Origin: Bubalus kerabau
Lineage: Eukaryota > Chordata > Mammalia > Artiodactyla > Bovidae
Assembly (NCBI RefSeq): GCF_029407905.1
Contig: NC_073634.1
Location: 21,217,501-21,281,500, forward strand
Reading direction: 5' to 3'
DNA: 64,000 nucleotides
Below, in pieces: positions 22,626 through 34,453 of this stretch. The translations under genes and the position numbers were made by a program. Each line of letters begins with the position of its first letter. The stretch's first letter is position 1. A model generated the notes under the pieces. The model was not told the DNA's origin and did no database searches. It worked only from the letters and a program-made list of their open reading frames with translations.

Positions 22626-24407
22626 AAGAAGGAATAGTGGGACAGAGAGAGGAAGAAAAAGACTTCCTCCTCTAACTACTTCTAGTTAATACACCTTCAA
22701 TGACCAGCACTGTTTTTAACCTTACAAAATTTCTAAATTTTCAAAGTAAAATATACCAAAATAGAAGGACTTTTTCACTTCAGTTAGATCCCATATAATT
22801 TAAGCTCTGCATTTGAGCTTATGAAAGAAAAGGAAATCGTTCTTTCTGACTGTCAAGTAATGCTTGAGCAAACTCTTACTGGTTTAGTGAGGTTATATGC
22901 ACACAGAGTAAATTTTCAGAATATGAAATTCTGTTACTTTTGTATGTTCCATATAGTCCTAAGCACAATATATGCTGTTATGAAATACTAAACCAAAAGC
23001 CATTATTTCTTGACATACATGTTCCATCTTGTTGCTTAGTTACTTTTTTCTACAAAATTTTAAATTCACACTTGCCACTTGAAGCAGAAATTTTAAGGCA
23101 AGAAAAGCTTTGAAGATAATGACTCAGTTCTACAGTCTATCCAGATTTTCTAGAAGATCCCTGAAGATATTTTTATGTGCAAAAACAGAGTGGTTCTTCC
23201 TAGGTATGACAATCTACCTTTACAGCAATTTACAGCAACCCTCTTCTCTTTCTCCTATGCTTTGTTTCAGGGCAACTCTGTTCATCTTTCTTTAAATACA
23301 TCATAATCACCAATGCCATCATATTTACTATGCCCATGTCCTGGATTTCCCATCTCACTTTTATTTTTTTTCATCTCATTTTTCCACATGAGACTCAATC
23401 ATCTTTTCCTCTGTTTTCCTAAAGCCTATGATATATATATATATATATATACATACACATACATATCTACATAATTATAATTACACATAGCAAAAAAGAC
23501 AACTTTTTCTCCTTGAAATATCTTTCCAGAAGTACAGCCTATTTGTTCAGCATAAATTAATGCACAAGCTCTTTTCAAACACAAAGGGAACTCTCAAGGG
23601 ACTAAAGTTATGAGCAGAATCATTCCATAGCCTTTTCTACAGAAGAAAAAGAATTTGGTTGTTTCTCATCTGGGGTAGAAAGGAAAATTTCAAAAGACAG
23701 AAGAAATGGTGAGGGATGATGGAGGGCCCCACGATTGAACATGTGATCCCACACACGTGTTGCTGAATATCTATGTAAAGTTACAAATTCATGAAATACT
23801 TGAATGACAAAAGATTTTTGTGAGAAATTGGTAAAAGTTGGAGTTTTGCACTCATATGGCAGGAGTGAAGCCATGACTAAAAGGACAGACACAGTCAGGT
23901 GATGGCCAAGAGAAAAGTGAGCAAAGTAATAAAATGCTGGGGATTTAAAGCATGTTTATAGAAATATCCCATGCCAGTAGTTGCTCAGATTTCATTTTTG
24001 ACTGTCAGTCTTGGAGTTGTGAACTAGCATGCCTGGGTCAGCTACATCTTGTATCTAATCATCCACCTTCAAACCCAATCATGCTTGCAGATATTGTTGC
24101 CTTGACTCAAATCTGGTGAATAAGTTGAATAAGGATATAAAATCTGTCCAGACACAAATCCTGATGGCTTTTGGAATGTACTTCAAAGTCAAAGCAAAGT
24201 TTTGGAAACTACTACCTACACTGTTGAATGGCATCAAATGCAAAGCTAGGAATACGGAAAGTAGGGTGAGAACTTGTTAGACTCAGCAGTTTAAGAAACT
24301 GTCACATGAAACATCTGACGAGAGGTTATTTTTTAACATAGCTTAAGTGACACACCATGCTGAAAAATTGAAAAATGTTTCCTAGAAGGGGGAAAAAAGT
24401 CTGTTGT
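22626..24407. other. Unique-looking DNA with an (AT)n tract, no gene seen
   Basis: Includes a TA/CA dinucleotide tract at about 23430-23466. No other repeat class or gene was recognised. Confidence 0.4.
23430..23466. repeat. (AT)n/(AC)n microsatellite
   Basis: About ten AT units are followed by ACATACACATACAT. Confidence 0.9.
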
Positions 24408-24419
24408 ACATATATTTAA

Positions 24420-24619
24420 GGTGGCTCAGCAATAAAGAATCCACCTGCCAATGCAGGAGACATGGGTTTTATCCTTGTGTCAGGAAAATCCCCTGAAGAA
24501 GGAAATGACAATCCACTCCATACTCTTGCCTGGGAAATCCCATGGACAGAGGAGACTGGTGGACTACATTCCATGGAGTAACAGAAAGTCAGACACGACT
24601 TAGAGACTAAATAACAACA
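24420..24619 (+). mobile_element. Bov-tA SINE with perfect target duplication
   Basis: It starts at GGTGGCTCAG (the first roughly 10 bp of the head are missing) and ends with an AACAACAAC tail. It is flanked by ACATATATTTAA at 24408-24419 and 24620-24631, a perfect 12-bp duplication. Confidence 0.94.
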
Positions 24620-24631
24620 ACATATATTTAA

Positions 24632-25424
24632 AATGAAAATTTTTTCTACTATATCACACATTGAGGACAAAATCCCTGGGCTAGACTGCTACTATATTAT
24701 TGCCTATTAGGCAGACCACAAACTACAAGAGGCAAGGGACATTTTAAGGGTACATATATTTAGGGTTTGCAGAGGAGGATTTGGGGCTGTGAAGAAAATA
24801 AGCTTCTGAAATATTGTTGTACAGCCAGAGATCTTGAAAGTGAAAAAGCAACAAAAATGAATAGAAAGTTGGAAGGATACAGCATACGGTACCAACGTCA
24901 CCAGTGAAACTATCTGGCAAATAGAAGAGTTTATGACACTAGAATGGATATTCAAAAAGGTGGAGAAATTCCACGACTGAAGGTCAAGTTTCTGATGACC
25001 AGCAGGAAAGGAATGAGGTACAAATATTTTAAGACATATGAGACATTTTAAGTTAACCATTCAACAAAGTTCTTGGAAGTCATTTTGAAAAATCAGACCC
25101 AGGGAGCAACGTATGGCAATGCTTTACTAGGAAAAAAAAAAAAAAAATTGACAGCATGAGCAGGTTTTGAGCCCCTAAGTTTTCACTATTAGTGAATCTA
25201 TTTCAGAAAGAGAGAGTGATATAACCTTATCTGCCCTCTGAGATCAAGAATAAACAGACTGGCAGACTGAAAGCAAGTGGGAAATTTGAATTGAGGTAAG
25301 TATGCAAACCTAGAAGTCAAATGTAGGCGCTGAGTGACCTTAAGTTGATCCCCACCCCTGCTTAACTAAGGAGCTTTGAAAGTCACGAGTACTGTTTAAC
25401 AAGTATTTCTTTTTCTTCTCTTTT
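24632..25424. other. Unique-looking DNA with an oligo-A run, no gene seen
   Basis: An A-run lies at about 25132-25147. A 117-codon frame on the minus strand (24707-25060) has no recognisable domain. Confidence 0.4.
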
Positions 25425-25700
25425 TCTGGCACATGGTGCTACTGGGTTTCTCCATCCCCTTTGAAGTTAGGTATGGCCACCCAAATTGCTTTAGGTTATG
25501 AAATGTGAGCAGAAGTGACTGAGTCACTTTCAAGCAAAGATATTCAGAGTGACTCACAAGTTGTCATATCCATTCCCACCACTGCAGTGATTAAAGAAGC
25601 ACATGTCAAGATGGAGTCTCCATTATTCTGGCTTCCTGATTTTTCCCAATAGACATGTACATATATAATATGATTGAGAAGTAAATGTGTATTATTGTAA
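25425..25700 (+). mobile_element. LTR-like old repeat, class uncertain
   Basis: The phrases GAAATGTGAGCAGAAGTGAC and AGACATGTAC resemble a MaLR/ERV-type solitary LTR pattern seen widely in mammals. The match is from memory and diverged. It is noncoding. Confidence 0.35.
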
Positions 25701-25732
25701 GCTTTGTTGAATATACCCTAAAGTAATCTCCA

Positions 25733-26495
25733 ATAATGCTTATCTCCTATTGTTCACAATTCTGTGTGAAATTCCATCCCCTTGAGTGTGATGGAACACA
25801 CTTGCTTCTACAACCTGCTACTAACCAATAGCATATGGCCAATGTTAATGGGATGTTAATGTCTCTGATTACATTACAATACACATTAATATAAAACTGT
25901 CTCACTAAAAACACACTATAGACTCCCCTCACTGGCCTTGAAAAGGCAAGCTACCATAAAATAAGGACCTATGTTTGGAGAAGTTCAATGGCAAGGAACT
26001 CTGGAAGATAAATATAGCCTCCAGCATAAAACTGGGCAGAGGAGCCTGGTGGGCTGCAGTCCATGGGGTCGCTAAGAGTCAGACACAACTGAGCAACTTC
26101 ACTTTCACTTTTCACTTTCATGCGTTGGAGAAGGAAATGGCAACCCACTCCAGTGTTCTTGCCTGGAGAATCCCAGGGATGGGGGAGCCTGTTGGGCTGC
26201 CGTCCATTGGGTCGCACAGAGTCGGACATGACTGAAGCGACTTAGCAGCAGCAGCAGCATGAAATTAAAGCAGTAAGAGATTAGTTCTGCCAACAAAATG
26301 CAGGAGCTTAGAAGTGACTCTCCCTAGTTCAGCCCATGACAAAATCTTAAATGCAACTTATTTGAGACTCTCATGCAGAGAACCCAGAACCCCAACTTCT
26401 AACCCATAGAAACTGAGATAATTAATGAGTATGTTTTAAGTCACTAAGTTTCTGTTAATTTATTATACAGCCATAGAAACTAATGTATCAGCCAT
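25733..26495 (+). mobile_element. MLT1-like (MaLR) LTR, split by a SINE
   Basis: The left part (25733-26030) has AATTCCATCCCCTTGAGTG. The right part (26340-26495) has CCCATAGAAACTGAGATAAT, GTTTTAAGTCACTAAGTTTC and CATAGAAACTAATG, which are typical of the 3' part of MaLR LTRs. A 5'-truncated BOV-A2 sits inside. No coding sequence is present. Confidence 0.6.
26037..26262 (+). mobile_element. 5'-truncated BOV-A2 SINE
   Basis: It begins inside the first monomer (GGAGCCTGGTGGGCTGCAG) and contains the linker TTCACTTTCACTTTTCACT, the second monomer and a CAG-repeat tail. Near-matching AGCATAAAA/AGCATGAAA flanks suggest an imperfect target duplication. Confidence 0.93.
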
Positions 26496-27466
26496 TGAGT
26501 TTTGGAACTTGTTCATTGCTGTAGCAATGAACCTAGCTTATTCCTTTTGACAGAAGGATCCAGAAAAAGCTGAAAATTTATGTACAAAATTGTGCCTGCA
26601 AATTCCTTGAGAGTATAGCTGACACTTGCTCTAATAAGCTCCCAAGATCCACTGGTTTTATTTACATAAGCGTCTATTTTGTGCTATCGTATGTGGTAGC
26701 CTTGTCCTCATATGTGTGGGACTGAGTTAGATATACCAACAGTCAGAAATTCTGTGAGGTAGAAACACTTACCAGTCAACTCATAGAGCAGTGATCGTAA
26801 ACCTCTTAAAACAGTATCCAAGACCAATATATTTTTTTTTAATGTTGAATTTCTACCTATGACACTGACTTCAAATGATAAAATAAATACAACTGGTATC
26901 ACAATCTACAATATTACCTTAAGGATTACCATGAGTTTTTAAAATAGTTGTTTAACTTCATTAATGGAAGGGGCAAAAAAAAAAAAAAGAAAAAAACTGC
27001 AACAATTAAAATAGAAAGAAAAAAAAAAAAAAACACTTTCCATGAGGTAAACTCTATCTTTGTATTTCAGAATTTTCAAAGACAATTTATGATTTTGGAT
27101 TATGTGCCATGTTTATTTGTAACACTCTATACTCTCTGGAACACAATCAGATATCTCCATTTTTGTGTGCATCCTGGTTTGAAATTTGGAGTCTTAGAGG
27201 AGCCAATTTATGCGAATTAGCTACAGAGAAAATGTATGGTAATGTTGATGAGAGTGGATGGATGTAGAATGATAGCATCTGATACATTTTTACAATGGTA
27301 AGGCTGCTACTTGGCATTTATATTAAAACTTCCCAGAGCCTTACACAACTTTGCATTTGGTTATTTACTTGTCTCTGATTTGTTATCACTTCTCTGATGT
27401 CACTTGTCAGAATCTGCTATGTATTACACGAAAATAACATCTTCTGTGTAAGCAAACTCTGAGAGA
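26496..27466. other. AT-rich DNA with A-rich simple sequence, no gene seen
   Basis: An A-rich block (about 26975-27033, two A-runs separated by mixed sequence) is the only structure seen. Confidence 0.4.
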
Positions 27467-27542
27467 TAGTGAAGGACAGGGAAGCCTGGTGAGCTGCAGT
27501 CCATGGGATTTCAAAGCCCTTGTTGAGTGACTGAACAACAAC
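27467..27542 (+). mobile_element. BovB/Bov-A 3'-end fragment
   Basis: GACAGGGAAGCCTGGTGAGC through GAGTGACTGAACAACAAC. The sequence fits either the BovB 3' end or the Bov-A 3' half, which are homologous. The AAC-repeat tail favours a SINE. Confidence 0.75.
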
Positions 27543-27553
27543 CTGTAAATTTC

Positions 27554-27770
27554 TGGGCTTCCCAGGTGGCACTAATTGCAAAGAACTCGCCTGCCAATGC
27601 AGGAGATGTAGAGATGTGGTTCGATCCCCGGGTCGGGAAGATTCCCAGGAGGAGGACATGGCAAACCATTCCAGTATTTTGCCTGGAGAATCCCCATGGA
27701 CAGAGGAGGCTGGTGGGCTATTGTCCATAGGGTTGCAAAGAATCAGACATGATTTATGGACTAAACAACA
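27554..27770 (+). mobile_element. Bov-tA SINE
   Basis: Head TGGGCTTCCCAGGTGGCAC with a well-kept B box GGTTCGATCC, followed by body and 3' end with an AACAACAA tail. A few bases were inserted in the head (GTAGAGATGT). Confidence 0.9.
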
Positions 27771-28116
27771 ATGCATGTCAGTATCTGTCTTTAATAAAAG
27801 ACTCCAAGAACCTTTAGGAAAGGGTCATGTCTCATTTTGCTTCCTATATGTAAAGTTTAGTATAGTGCCTGGCAGTTAGTTCTTGTTTACTGAAAAAGAG
27901 AGGAAAAGAGTGGAGTAGAGGGAAAGGGAAAGAAAAGGAAGGCAAAGGAAAGCCCTGGCCTTGGTTGTTTGGCTGCTGTTCATAGACATAGAGTTTGTGG
28001 TGGGTCAGAACCTGATTTATGGTAGGAAAAGAAAGAGCTACATCGCACATGAACATAGTTCTCTCAGATCCACGAGGGTTGACTCAACCACTCTGAATTG
28101 AAATTTGAGGGCTCTT
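27771..28116. other. Unique purine-rich DNA, no gene seen
   Basis: The phrase TAGTGCCTGGCA near 27865 could be the end of an old L2, but it is too short to call. Confidence 0.35.
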
Positions 28117-28129
28117 AGCCTATCCCCAA

Positions 28130-28399
28130 TGGAGAAGGCAATGGCATCCCACTCCAGTACTCTTGCCTGGAAAATCCCATGGATGGAGGAGCCTGGTAGG
28201 CTGCAGTCCATGGTGTCGCTAAGAGTCAGACATGACTGAGCGACTTCACTTTCACTTTTCACTTTCATGCATTGGAGAAGGAAATGGCAAGCCACTCCAG
28301 TGTTCTTGCCTGGAGAATCCCAGGGATGGTGGAGCCTGGTGGGCTGCCGTCTCTGGGGTCGCACAGAGTTGGACACGACTGAAGCGACTTAGCAGCAGC
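28130..28399 (+). mobile_element. Full-length BOV-A2 SINE
   Basis: Two monomers with the usual linker and a short CAG tail. The flanks AGCCTATCCCCAA (28117-28129) and AGCCCATCCCCAA (28400-28412) are a 13-bp duplication with one mismatch. Confidence 0.95.
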
Positions 28400-28412
28400 A
28401 GCCCATCCCCAA

Positions 28413-29172
28413 AATGTACTTTTCTGAGTACTATCAACACCTTGTCTACCTCAAAAGAGGCTGACCAAGAAGTTATGTTTATGTTTCATGACCCTCAGTT
28501 GCTACTGAAAAAGGAGACAAGTTTCCAGTTAGACAAATTAAATTTTGTCTCTTGAAAATCTGGAATTAGGATTCATTGACAAGAGTATCTGCTAGATTTT
28601 TGAATTGAGGAAGAAAAAACTCCAAAGCTTCATGGTGATTGTATGCATAAAGAAAGGGAAAAAATCACAATGCAGGGAGAAGAACAGAAAAATCACAAAG
28701 ACAGTGCAGAAAAAATGGACCAGATAGGAAGCAGGAGAGAGCCCAAGAGGCAGAAACTAACTGGTTGACTTAATAACTGCAAATTTCCCATTTCCATCCT
28801 TGGGTTTATTGTAATTAAATGTCTTTTACACTTATCACAAATTGTGTCTTTTAATTTGAAATATGAGATTTATGAAATATATTTCCAGTAAGATATGCTC
28901 CTTCCCCAAAGATCTGTTTTTTTATTCTTTTTTAATCCTAAATCAGTGTGTTAGTTGGCATGAGAAGGATTCTCTAATAGAGTCTACAGGAAAAAGTAAG
29001 GCACTTTTGGAAATGAAAATCATAAGATGAAATTGCATTTATAACCTGCTACTAGAAAGCAGTGTGTCACTCCAAGCATTCTGAGTCCATAACTTCCCAA
29101 GGTGGGCATGGATAGAATTCAGGCAGCTCATGATGGGAAAAAAGAAACTCATCACTTTACTGACCTCTAATT
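28413..29172. other. Unique-looking DNA, no gene seen
   Basis: Nothing recognised. Confidence 0.4.
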
Positions 29173-29669
29173 GAAAAGCAGGTATATTACTTTGCCAACA
29201 AAGGTCTGTCTAGTCAAGGCTATGGTTTTTCCAGTGGTCATGTATGGATGTGAGAGTTGGACTGTGAAGAAAGATGAGCGCCAAAGAATTGATGCTTTTG
29301 AACTGTGGTGTTGGAGAAGACTCTTGAGAGTCCCTTGGACTGCAAGGAGATCCAACCAGTCCATTCTGAAGGAGATCAGCCCTGGGTGTTCATTGGAAGG
29401 ACTGATACTGAAGCTGAAACTCCAGTACTTTGGCCACCTCATGCAAAGAGTTGACTCATTTGAAAAGACCCTGATGCTGGGAGGGACTAGGGGCAGGAGG
29501 AGAAGGGGATGACAGAGGATGAGATGGTTTGATGGCATCACTGACTCGATGCACATGAGTTTGCATGAACTCCAGGAGTTGGTGATGGACAGGGAGGCCT
29601 GGCGTGATGTGATTCATGGGGTCACAAAGAGTTGGACATGACTGAGCAACTGAACTGTACTGAACTGAA
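29173..29669 (+). mobile_element. BovB 3' fragment (0.5 kb)
   Basis: It starts at AAAAGCAGGTATATTACTTT, in the C-terminal RT region, and ends at ACTGAACTGTACTGAACTGA. A 113-codon frame (29171-29512) still encodes the BovB C-terminal segment (MYGCESWTVKK, LKLQYFGHLMQR), then breaks. It begins within about 10 bp of the same consensus position as the next BovB fragment. Confidence 0.93.
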
Positions 29670-30504
29670 ATTATTTTTTTCAATTATGGATATAGGAAAA
29701 TAAACAGTAATATAAACAATAACTTGAATTTTGTCATCAACATAGATCAGGTATCCTCATATCCCATAAATCTTGATATATTGTATATGTTGATCACAAC
29801 TTCAAAATGATGGTACTTACTGGATTCACCACTAGATAGTATTATTTAATGCATTAATAAGAAAGCACACAATTACTACACCACAAATGTTTTTTAATAC
29901 TTTGCTAATTTCATTTCAATGTAATTGGTTTCCTTTGTAATCCTATGTATTTTATTATATGAATTTTAGAACATTATTCTGAGAAGGGATACTCAGACTT
30001 TATTGGAATTCCACATGGGTGCAGGGCACATAAAAGGGTTAAAAATTCCTACTGAGGAGTCCAAAGAAAGGGTACAATTAAGTGACTTGATTATCAGCAA
30101 CTAAGAAATCAAATGCATAGAAACCAGAGGAAGACCAGGAAGAATCAAAAAGTTACACCTCTGAAAATGATTGTATTTCCTACCTGTGATTTGGACTTTT
30201 TACACCTACTGTGTTAAAAATTTGACTATATCTTTAAAGGATCTTAGTGAAAAATAGAAAAGATAAAAATTGTGTTTCTGCTATAGCTGAAGTCTTTATA
30301 TGTTATGTTTTATGAAACAGTAAGTGGTATTATCATGCTGAGTCAAATCACTCAACTTGACTACTAGTCTTAACATAAGTACAGGTTGTATTGAATCTGG
30401 AAGGAGTAATGGAAAAATATAAACCCCATCAATTTCATCATTTAAATTTTTTCTCTTATAAATAAATGTTCCAACCCTCTTTCAGTAACTGAAGATTATA
30501 TGTA

Positions 30505-30550
<46 letters not shown>

Positions 30551-30954
30551 ATGTATTCTAGTGATGATTTTAAATAAGCATATGCTTACTGTCAGCCTGC
30601 ATTTATTACCTAAACAATTTGAGAAAGAAAATCTGTGACTAGAATTATAAATGAGTGGGTTTGCAACTTATGGCACTTAGGAAGTGAAGGATCATTGTCA
30701 GTAAGTACTTCTTTTGCCCTGAAGGCCCCCCAAGAAGGAAAAAATAGCATTTTCCTACTGAGGAGATTCAGTGTTCAGCAGACCATACACAATTATAAAA
30801 TTATCTAATTGATAACTTTTTAACATTAGAAGCACGCATGTTTGTCAGTAGATATTTTTAAATAAACCTATACTTTAATTTCAGATCAATATTTCAAATG
30901 AGACCTACCAAAAAACTTTATTTCATATTTATTTATTTATTTGCATTTAAATCT
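29670..30954. other. AT-rich DNA with dinucleotide tracts, no gene seen
   Basis: Contains the (TG)n(TA)n tract at about 30500-30552 and a short (ATTT)n at 30925-30941. No gene was recognised. Confidence 0.4.
30500..30552. repeat. (TG)n(TA)n compound microsatellite
   Basis: About seven TG units pass into interrupted TA repeats. Confidence 0.93.
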
Positions 30955-31456
30955 GCATATTCAAAAGCAGAGACATTACTTTGCCAACAAAGGTCCATCT
31001 AGTCAAGGCTATGGTTTTTCCAGTGGTCATGTATGGATGTGAGAGTTGGACTGTGTAGAAAGCTGAGAGCTGAAGAATTGATGCTTTTGAACTGTGGTGT
31101 TGGAGAAGACTCTTAAGAGTCCCTTGGACTGCAAAGAGATCCAATCAGTCCATCCTAAAGGAGATCAGTCCTGGGTATTCTTTGGAAGCAGTGATGCTAA
31201 AGCTGAAACTCCAATACTTTGGCCACCTCATGCGAAGAGTTGACTCATTGGAAAAGACTCTGATGCTGGGAGGGATTGGGGGCAGGAGGAGAAGGGGACG
31301 ACAGAGGATGAGATGGCTGGATGGCATCACTGACTCGATGGACGTGAGTTTGAGTGAACTCTCAGAATTGATGATGGACAGGGAGGCCTGGCGTGCTGCA
31401 ATTCATGGGGTCGCAAAGAGTCAGACATGACTGAGCGACTGAACTGAACTGAACTG
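30955..31456 (+). mobile_element. BovB 3' fragment (0.5 kb)
   Basis: It starts GCATATTCAAAAGCAGAGAC and ends GACTGAACTGAACTGAACTG. The frame encoding MYGCESWTV is stopped by TAG just after, and a later 82-codon stretch (31182-31430) preserves the arginine-rich GGRRRRGRQRMRWLDG segment typical of the BovB C-terminus. Confidence 0.94.
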
Positions 31457-31964
31457 CTAAATCAATCAGTTCTAGAATCTTTAAGTTTGGGTCTAAATAG
31501 AGAAAACCACTTACTATGAAGTCCCTGAAGTTTCCTGTAATTAAAAATTAATCTATGGCATTATTCTAAAATATTAAAAATTATCATTAACAACTATAAA
31601 AGTAATTGGTCTAAATAAAGAAACTGGCTTAAGAAAACTGACTGCTTCTTTAACATAGGAAAACATATATACCTTGATTCTTGACTATGTGAGAGCAAAG
31701 ATGAGTAAATAAAAGAAGAGTAGCTAAAAGGTGCATGAAGCCTGTTCTCAATATTTCTGAAGATCCATTTTATGAAAAGGCTTAGTTTTGAGCCATTTTG
31801 CTTGATATACAAAATTCTGTAGTAAACTTTAATCTCCTGAAAACTAGGAAGAGAGAGAAAAAGTACTTTATGAAGAGGATTGTTCTATATTGCAATGTTC
31901 AAAGGTTAACTCAGTAGTGAACAGTCTTGAATCTAACAACCTCTTACTGCCATAGCTAGTGGTG
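31457..31964. other. AT-rich DNA, no gene seen
   Basis: Nothing recognised. Confidence 0.4.
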
Positions 31965-32175
31965 GTGTTTGAAAGCTGCATACTGGCAGGGTAAAGTCTG
32001 GGCTAAAATTCTAATTCTGCTACTTTCTCCCTGCATGTCCTCAGGAAAATGAGCCCCATATAATTCATGTGTAAAAGGAAGAATATAGCAATTTTCGCAC
32101 AGGGGTGTTGTGAGGACTTCATGAAACAAGAGCCTATAAAGTACATGCATAGAGCAGGTACTCAGAAAATGGGGG
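31965..32175 (+). mobile_element. MIR SINE
   Basis: CTAATTCTGCTACTTTCTCC, CCTCAGGAAAATGAG, GGGGTGTTGTGAGGACTTCA and AGAGCAGGTACTCAG follow the order of the MIR consensus, including the conserved central CORE region. Confidence 0.75.
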
Positions 32176-32638
32176 CACCCTGCCCTTGTCTGTGGTTTTA
32201 TATCCCTACTGACCATCAAGCTGAGTGGCAGATACAAGAGGAAATTAAATACTTGTTGACTTCAGGAGAGATGGAATCAGGGCAAGAAGAAAACATTAAC
32301 TTACAGTGATTGAATTTGTAAAAGGACTAGACCTGAGGAGAGACAGGGCAACAAAGCAATATATCCCAAACAGGTAATGAAAGAGCTCAAGCTTCTATAT
32401 CTTTAATTCTTGTTAGTTTGAATCTCTAAAGGTCTTTCTCCTACTTCAATAATCTCTTCTGCATTCTCCACTGCTCTCCAGAAAATCTGTGCTTTTTACT
32501 TTGATTATATTGGTGTTATATATTTAAATTAGGCTCATTATATTTACAGTCATTCAAAGGAAGTGGACTTAGAGTGACAGTACATAATAATATTTCTTAT
32601 TTTTTAATGTCTTAAGTTGAAATTTAGGTAATAAATCA
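32176..32638. other. Unique-looking DNA, no gene seen
   Basis: Nothing recognised. Confidence 0.35.
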
Positions 32639-33298
32639 TGAGGGGATGGGTTCCCCCGCCACCCTCCAGCAAAGAGTTGGAGTTCATTCTCTGTGGACCA
32701 ATACTACAAGACAAAAACAAGATGACAATCAAGGGAGGAGTCTGGGCCATGCTCACAAGAGAGATGAAAGACCACATATTCCTCATTCTTGAAGTTAAAG
32801 AGACCTCCCTGACTACATACACGCATAAAGACTCTTTAGAAGGTCAAAAGAGAGGGGTCATCACCTCATGGTAAGTGATGCAACTACCCATAGGCCTCTT
32901 CACTAGAATCCATCTTGGCTAAAAATGTGCATGCACACATGGGAGGACACTGAGACATACCAAATACAGACGCAGAACCAGGCAAAGCAAGGTTATTGGT
33001 CAAAGGAAACCTGGAAGAAATGCTCCCCCAAAGTTATTCAAACTACTACTATGGCAGGACTCTTCCTCTGAGTCTGCCCGTGTGTCTACCCAAACATGCT
33101 CTTTTCCTCCTAATAAATAGTTTACTTGTTTCACTACTTTCTGTCCTTGTGGGAATTCTTTTTCTGCAAAGCCAAAGAGCCAGGGCCTTGTCACTGACCG
33201 CTGGTCTAGTGGTAAGGATTTGGTGCTCTTACCCCACAACCTGGCCTCAGTCTCTAGCCAGTTTCAAGCCACTGTAGTCTGAGGCCACCTGAAATCAG
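32639..33298 (+). mobile_element. Ruminant endogenous-retrovirus LTR (BTLTR1-like), solitary
   Basis: The pattern AAAGAGTTGGAGTTCATTCTC, AAAGAGACCTCCCTGAC and GTTTCACTACTTTCTGTCC fits a ruminant ERV LTR family as I remember it. A TG start near 32639, a polyadenylation signal AATAAA at 33112-33117 and a CA end near 33298 agree with LTR architecture. The ends are estimates and no clear target duplication was found. No gag, pol or env sequence flanks it. A tRNA-Glu-like segment lies in its last 100 bp. Confidence 0.55.
33195..33261 (+). other. tRNA-Glu(CTC)-like segment within or beside the LTR
   Basis: CTGGTCTAGTGGTAAGGATT (33201-33220) followed by TGGTGCTCTTACC lines up with the 5' half of vertebrate tRNA-Glu-CTC: A box, D arm and the CTC anticodon in its loop. 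The 3' half (CCTCAGTCTCTAG where GGTTCGATTCC is expected) has lost the B box and the acceptor arms no longer pair. It is not a working tRNA gene. It is on the same strand as the LTR, so it is not a primer-binding site copy, which would be antisense to the tRNA 3' end. Confidence 0.6.
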
Positions 33299-33933
33299 AT
33301 GGGTTGTCCCATTCCAGGACCCTACAGCCCAAATGGTTGGCTTCCTTAAATAACAATAAGTGAGAAAGGAAGGAAAATGAAAAAGAAAATATAAAAGAGA
33401 GTAATAAAGAGGGAGGCAGGAAGAGGAAAAAAAAATAGAAAAAGTAAATAGGACTTTTTAAAAAAATCTAATCAATTAGGTGAGTAATGGGTATGGGTAC
33501 ATAATAATATTTCTCAAGTGGGTGGCCACTTGAGAACAGAGACATATGGTGCTTCTGTAAACTAAAAGTCCAGGTAGGCATGGATTGTTTGCAAAAATAT
33601 AAGAAAATACTTGGCCTTTTCCTTCTGCTTCTTCATCTATAATCCTATATATTATTTTGTAGTTGCATTTTTCAGAAATGCCAAATGGATGTTGTAAAAT
33701 TTCAGAAAAGGAAACCTCAAGCAATCACAAGGATTCAAAGTGGCAACAGTGCTAGGAGAGACAGCCACCAATGCAAGAAGGAACTGAAAGCGTAAAACTT
33801 TCCAACTTGGAAAGACAAAACCAGAAGATGCCAACCAGATTAAGATCTTAAAAATACAAAAAAAAAAAAAAATAGTGACTGATAAGACTAAAACAAGCAG
33901 AGACTTAACTTTCAAAATCTAAAATACTAGAGC
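33299..33933. other. Purine-rich DNA with an oligo-A run, no gene seen
   Basis: A-rich stretches at about 33364-33440 and 33851-33873. No gene recognised. Confidence 0.4.
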
Positions 33934-34084
33934 ATTCTTTACCATCTGAGCCACCAGGAAAGCCCACGAATACTGGAGTGGGTAGCCTATCCCTTCTCCA
34001 GGGGATCTTCCCAACCCAGGAATCAAAGCAGGGTTTCCTGCATTGCAGGCAAATTCTTTACCAGCTAAGCTACCAGGGAAGCCT
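33934..34084 (-). mobile_element. Tandem-headed partial Bov-tA
   Basis: The head end of one Bov-tA (33934-33966) joins directly to another partial copy (33967-34084), with the signature GTGGGTAGCCTATCCCTTCT. The arrangement and junction are the same as at 880-1031. Confidence 0.85.
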
Positions 34085-34453
34085 GAGTCTTATTTAGGGG
34101 AGATCCTTTTTAAAACTGAAAAAGGGAAACATAGGACCAAAAAAAAAAAGAAATACTTAATACTTAAGTACTTCTTTATACAGCAGGTAATAATTTTATG
34201 AAACTCTTAATCCCTAAGAAGTAGATACAGATTACAAGGAGCTGACACATGCTGACTTACTTCTAAAGTTGATGTCAGGATGAAAAATTACAACCAGTCA
34301 CTCACAATTCAATCCCCAGGGCCATTGTTTGCATGGATTTGGTGTCTGGATGGAACATTAATCTGGACCAGCCATGATTATTTCTAAATTTCTAAGCTTT
34401 ATCCTTCTAATTTTGAAACTTATAAAGTCATGAAATAAACTAGAAGAAAACTT

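Noticed and set aside
26975..27033. Poly-A tail of a processed pseudogene
   Set aside because: No upstream sequence with coding character was found, and the block is two A-runs with mixed sequence between.
32604..32874. Overlapping 72- and 78-codon frames as small genes
   Set aside because: They fall in the U3 part of an LTR and show no protein signature.
33195..33261. Functional tRNA-Glu gene
   Set aside because: The B box and 3' acceptor arm are lost, so it cannot fold as a tRNA.
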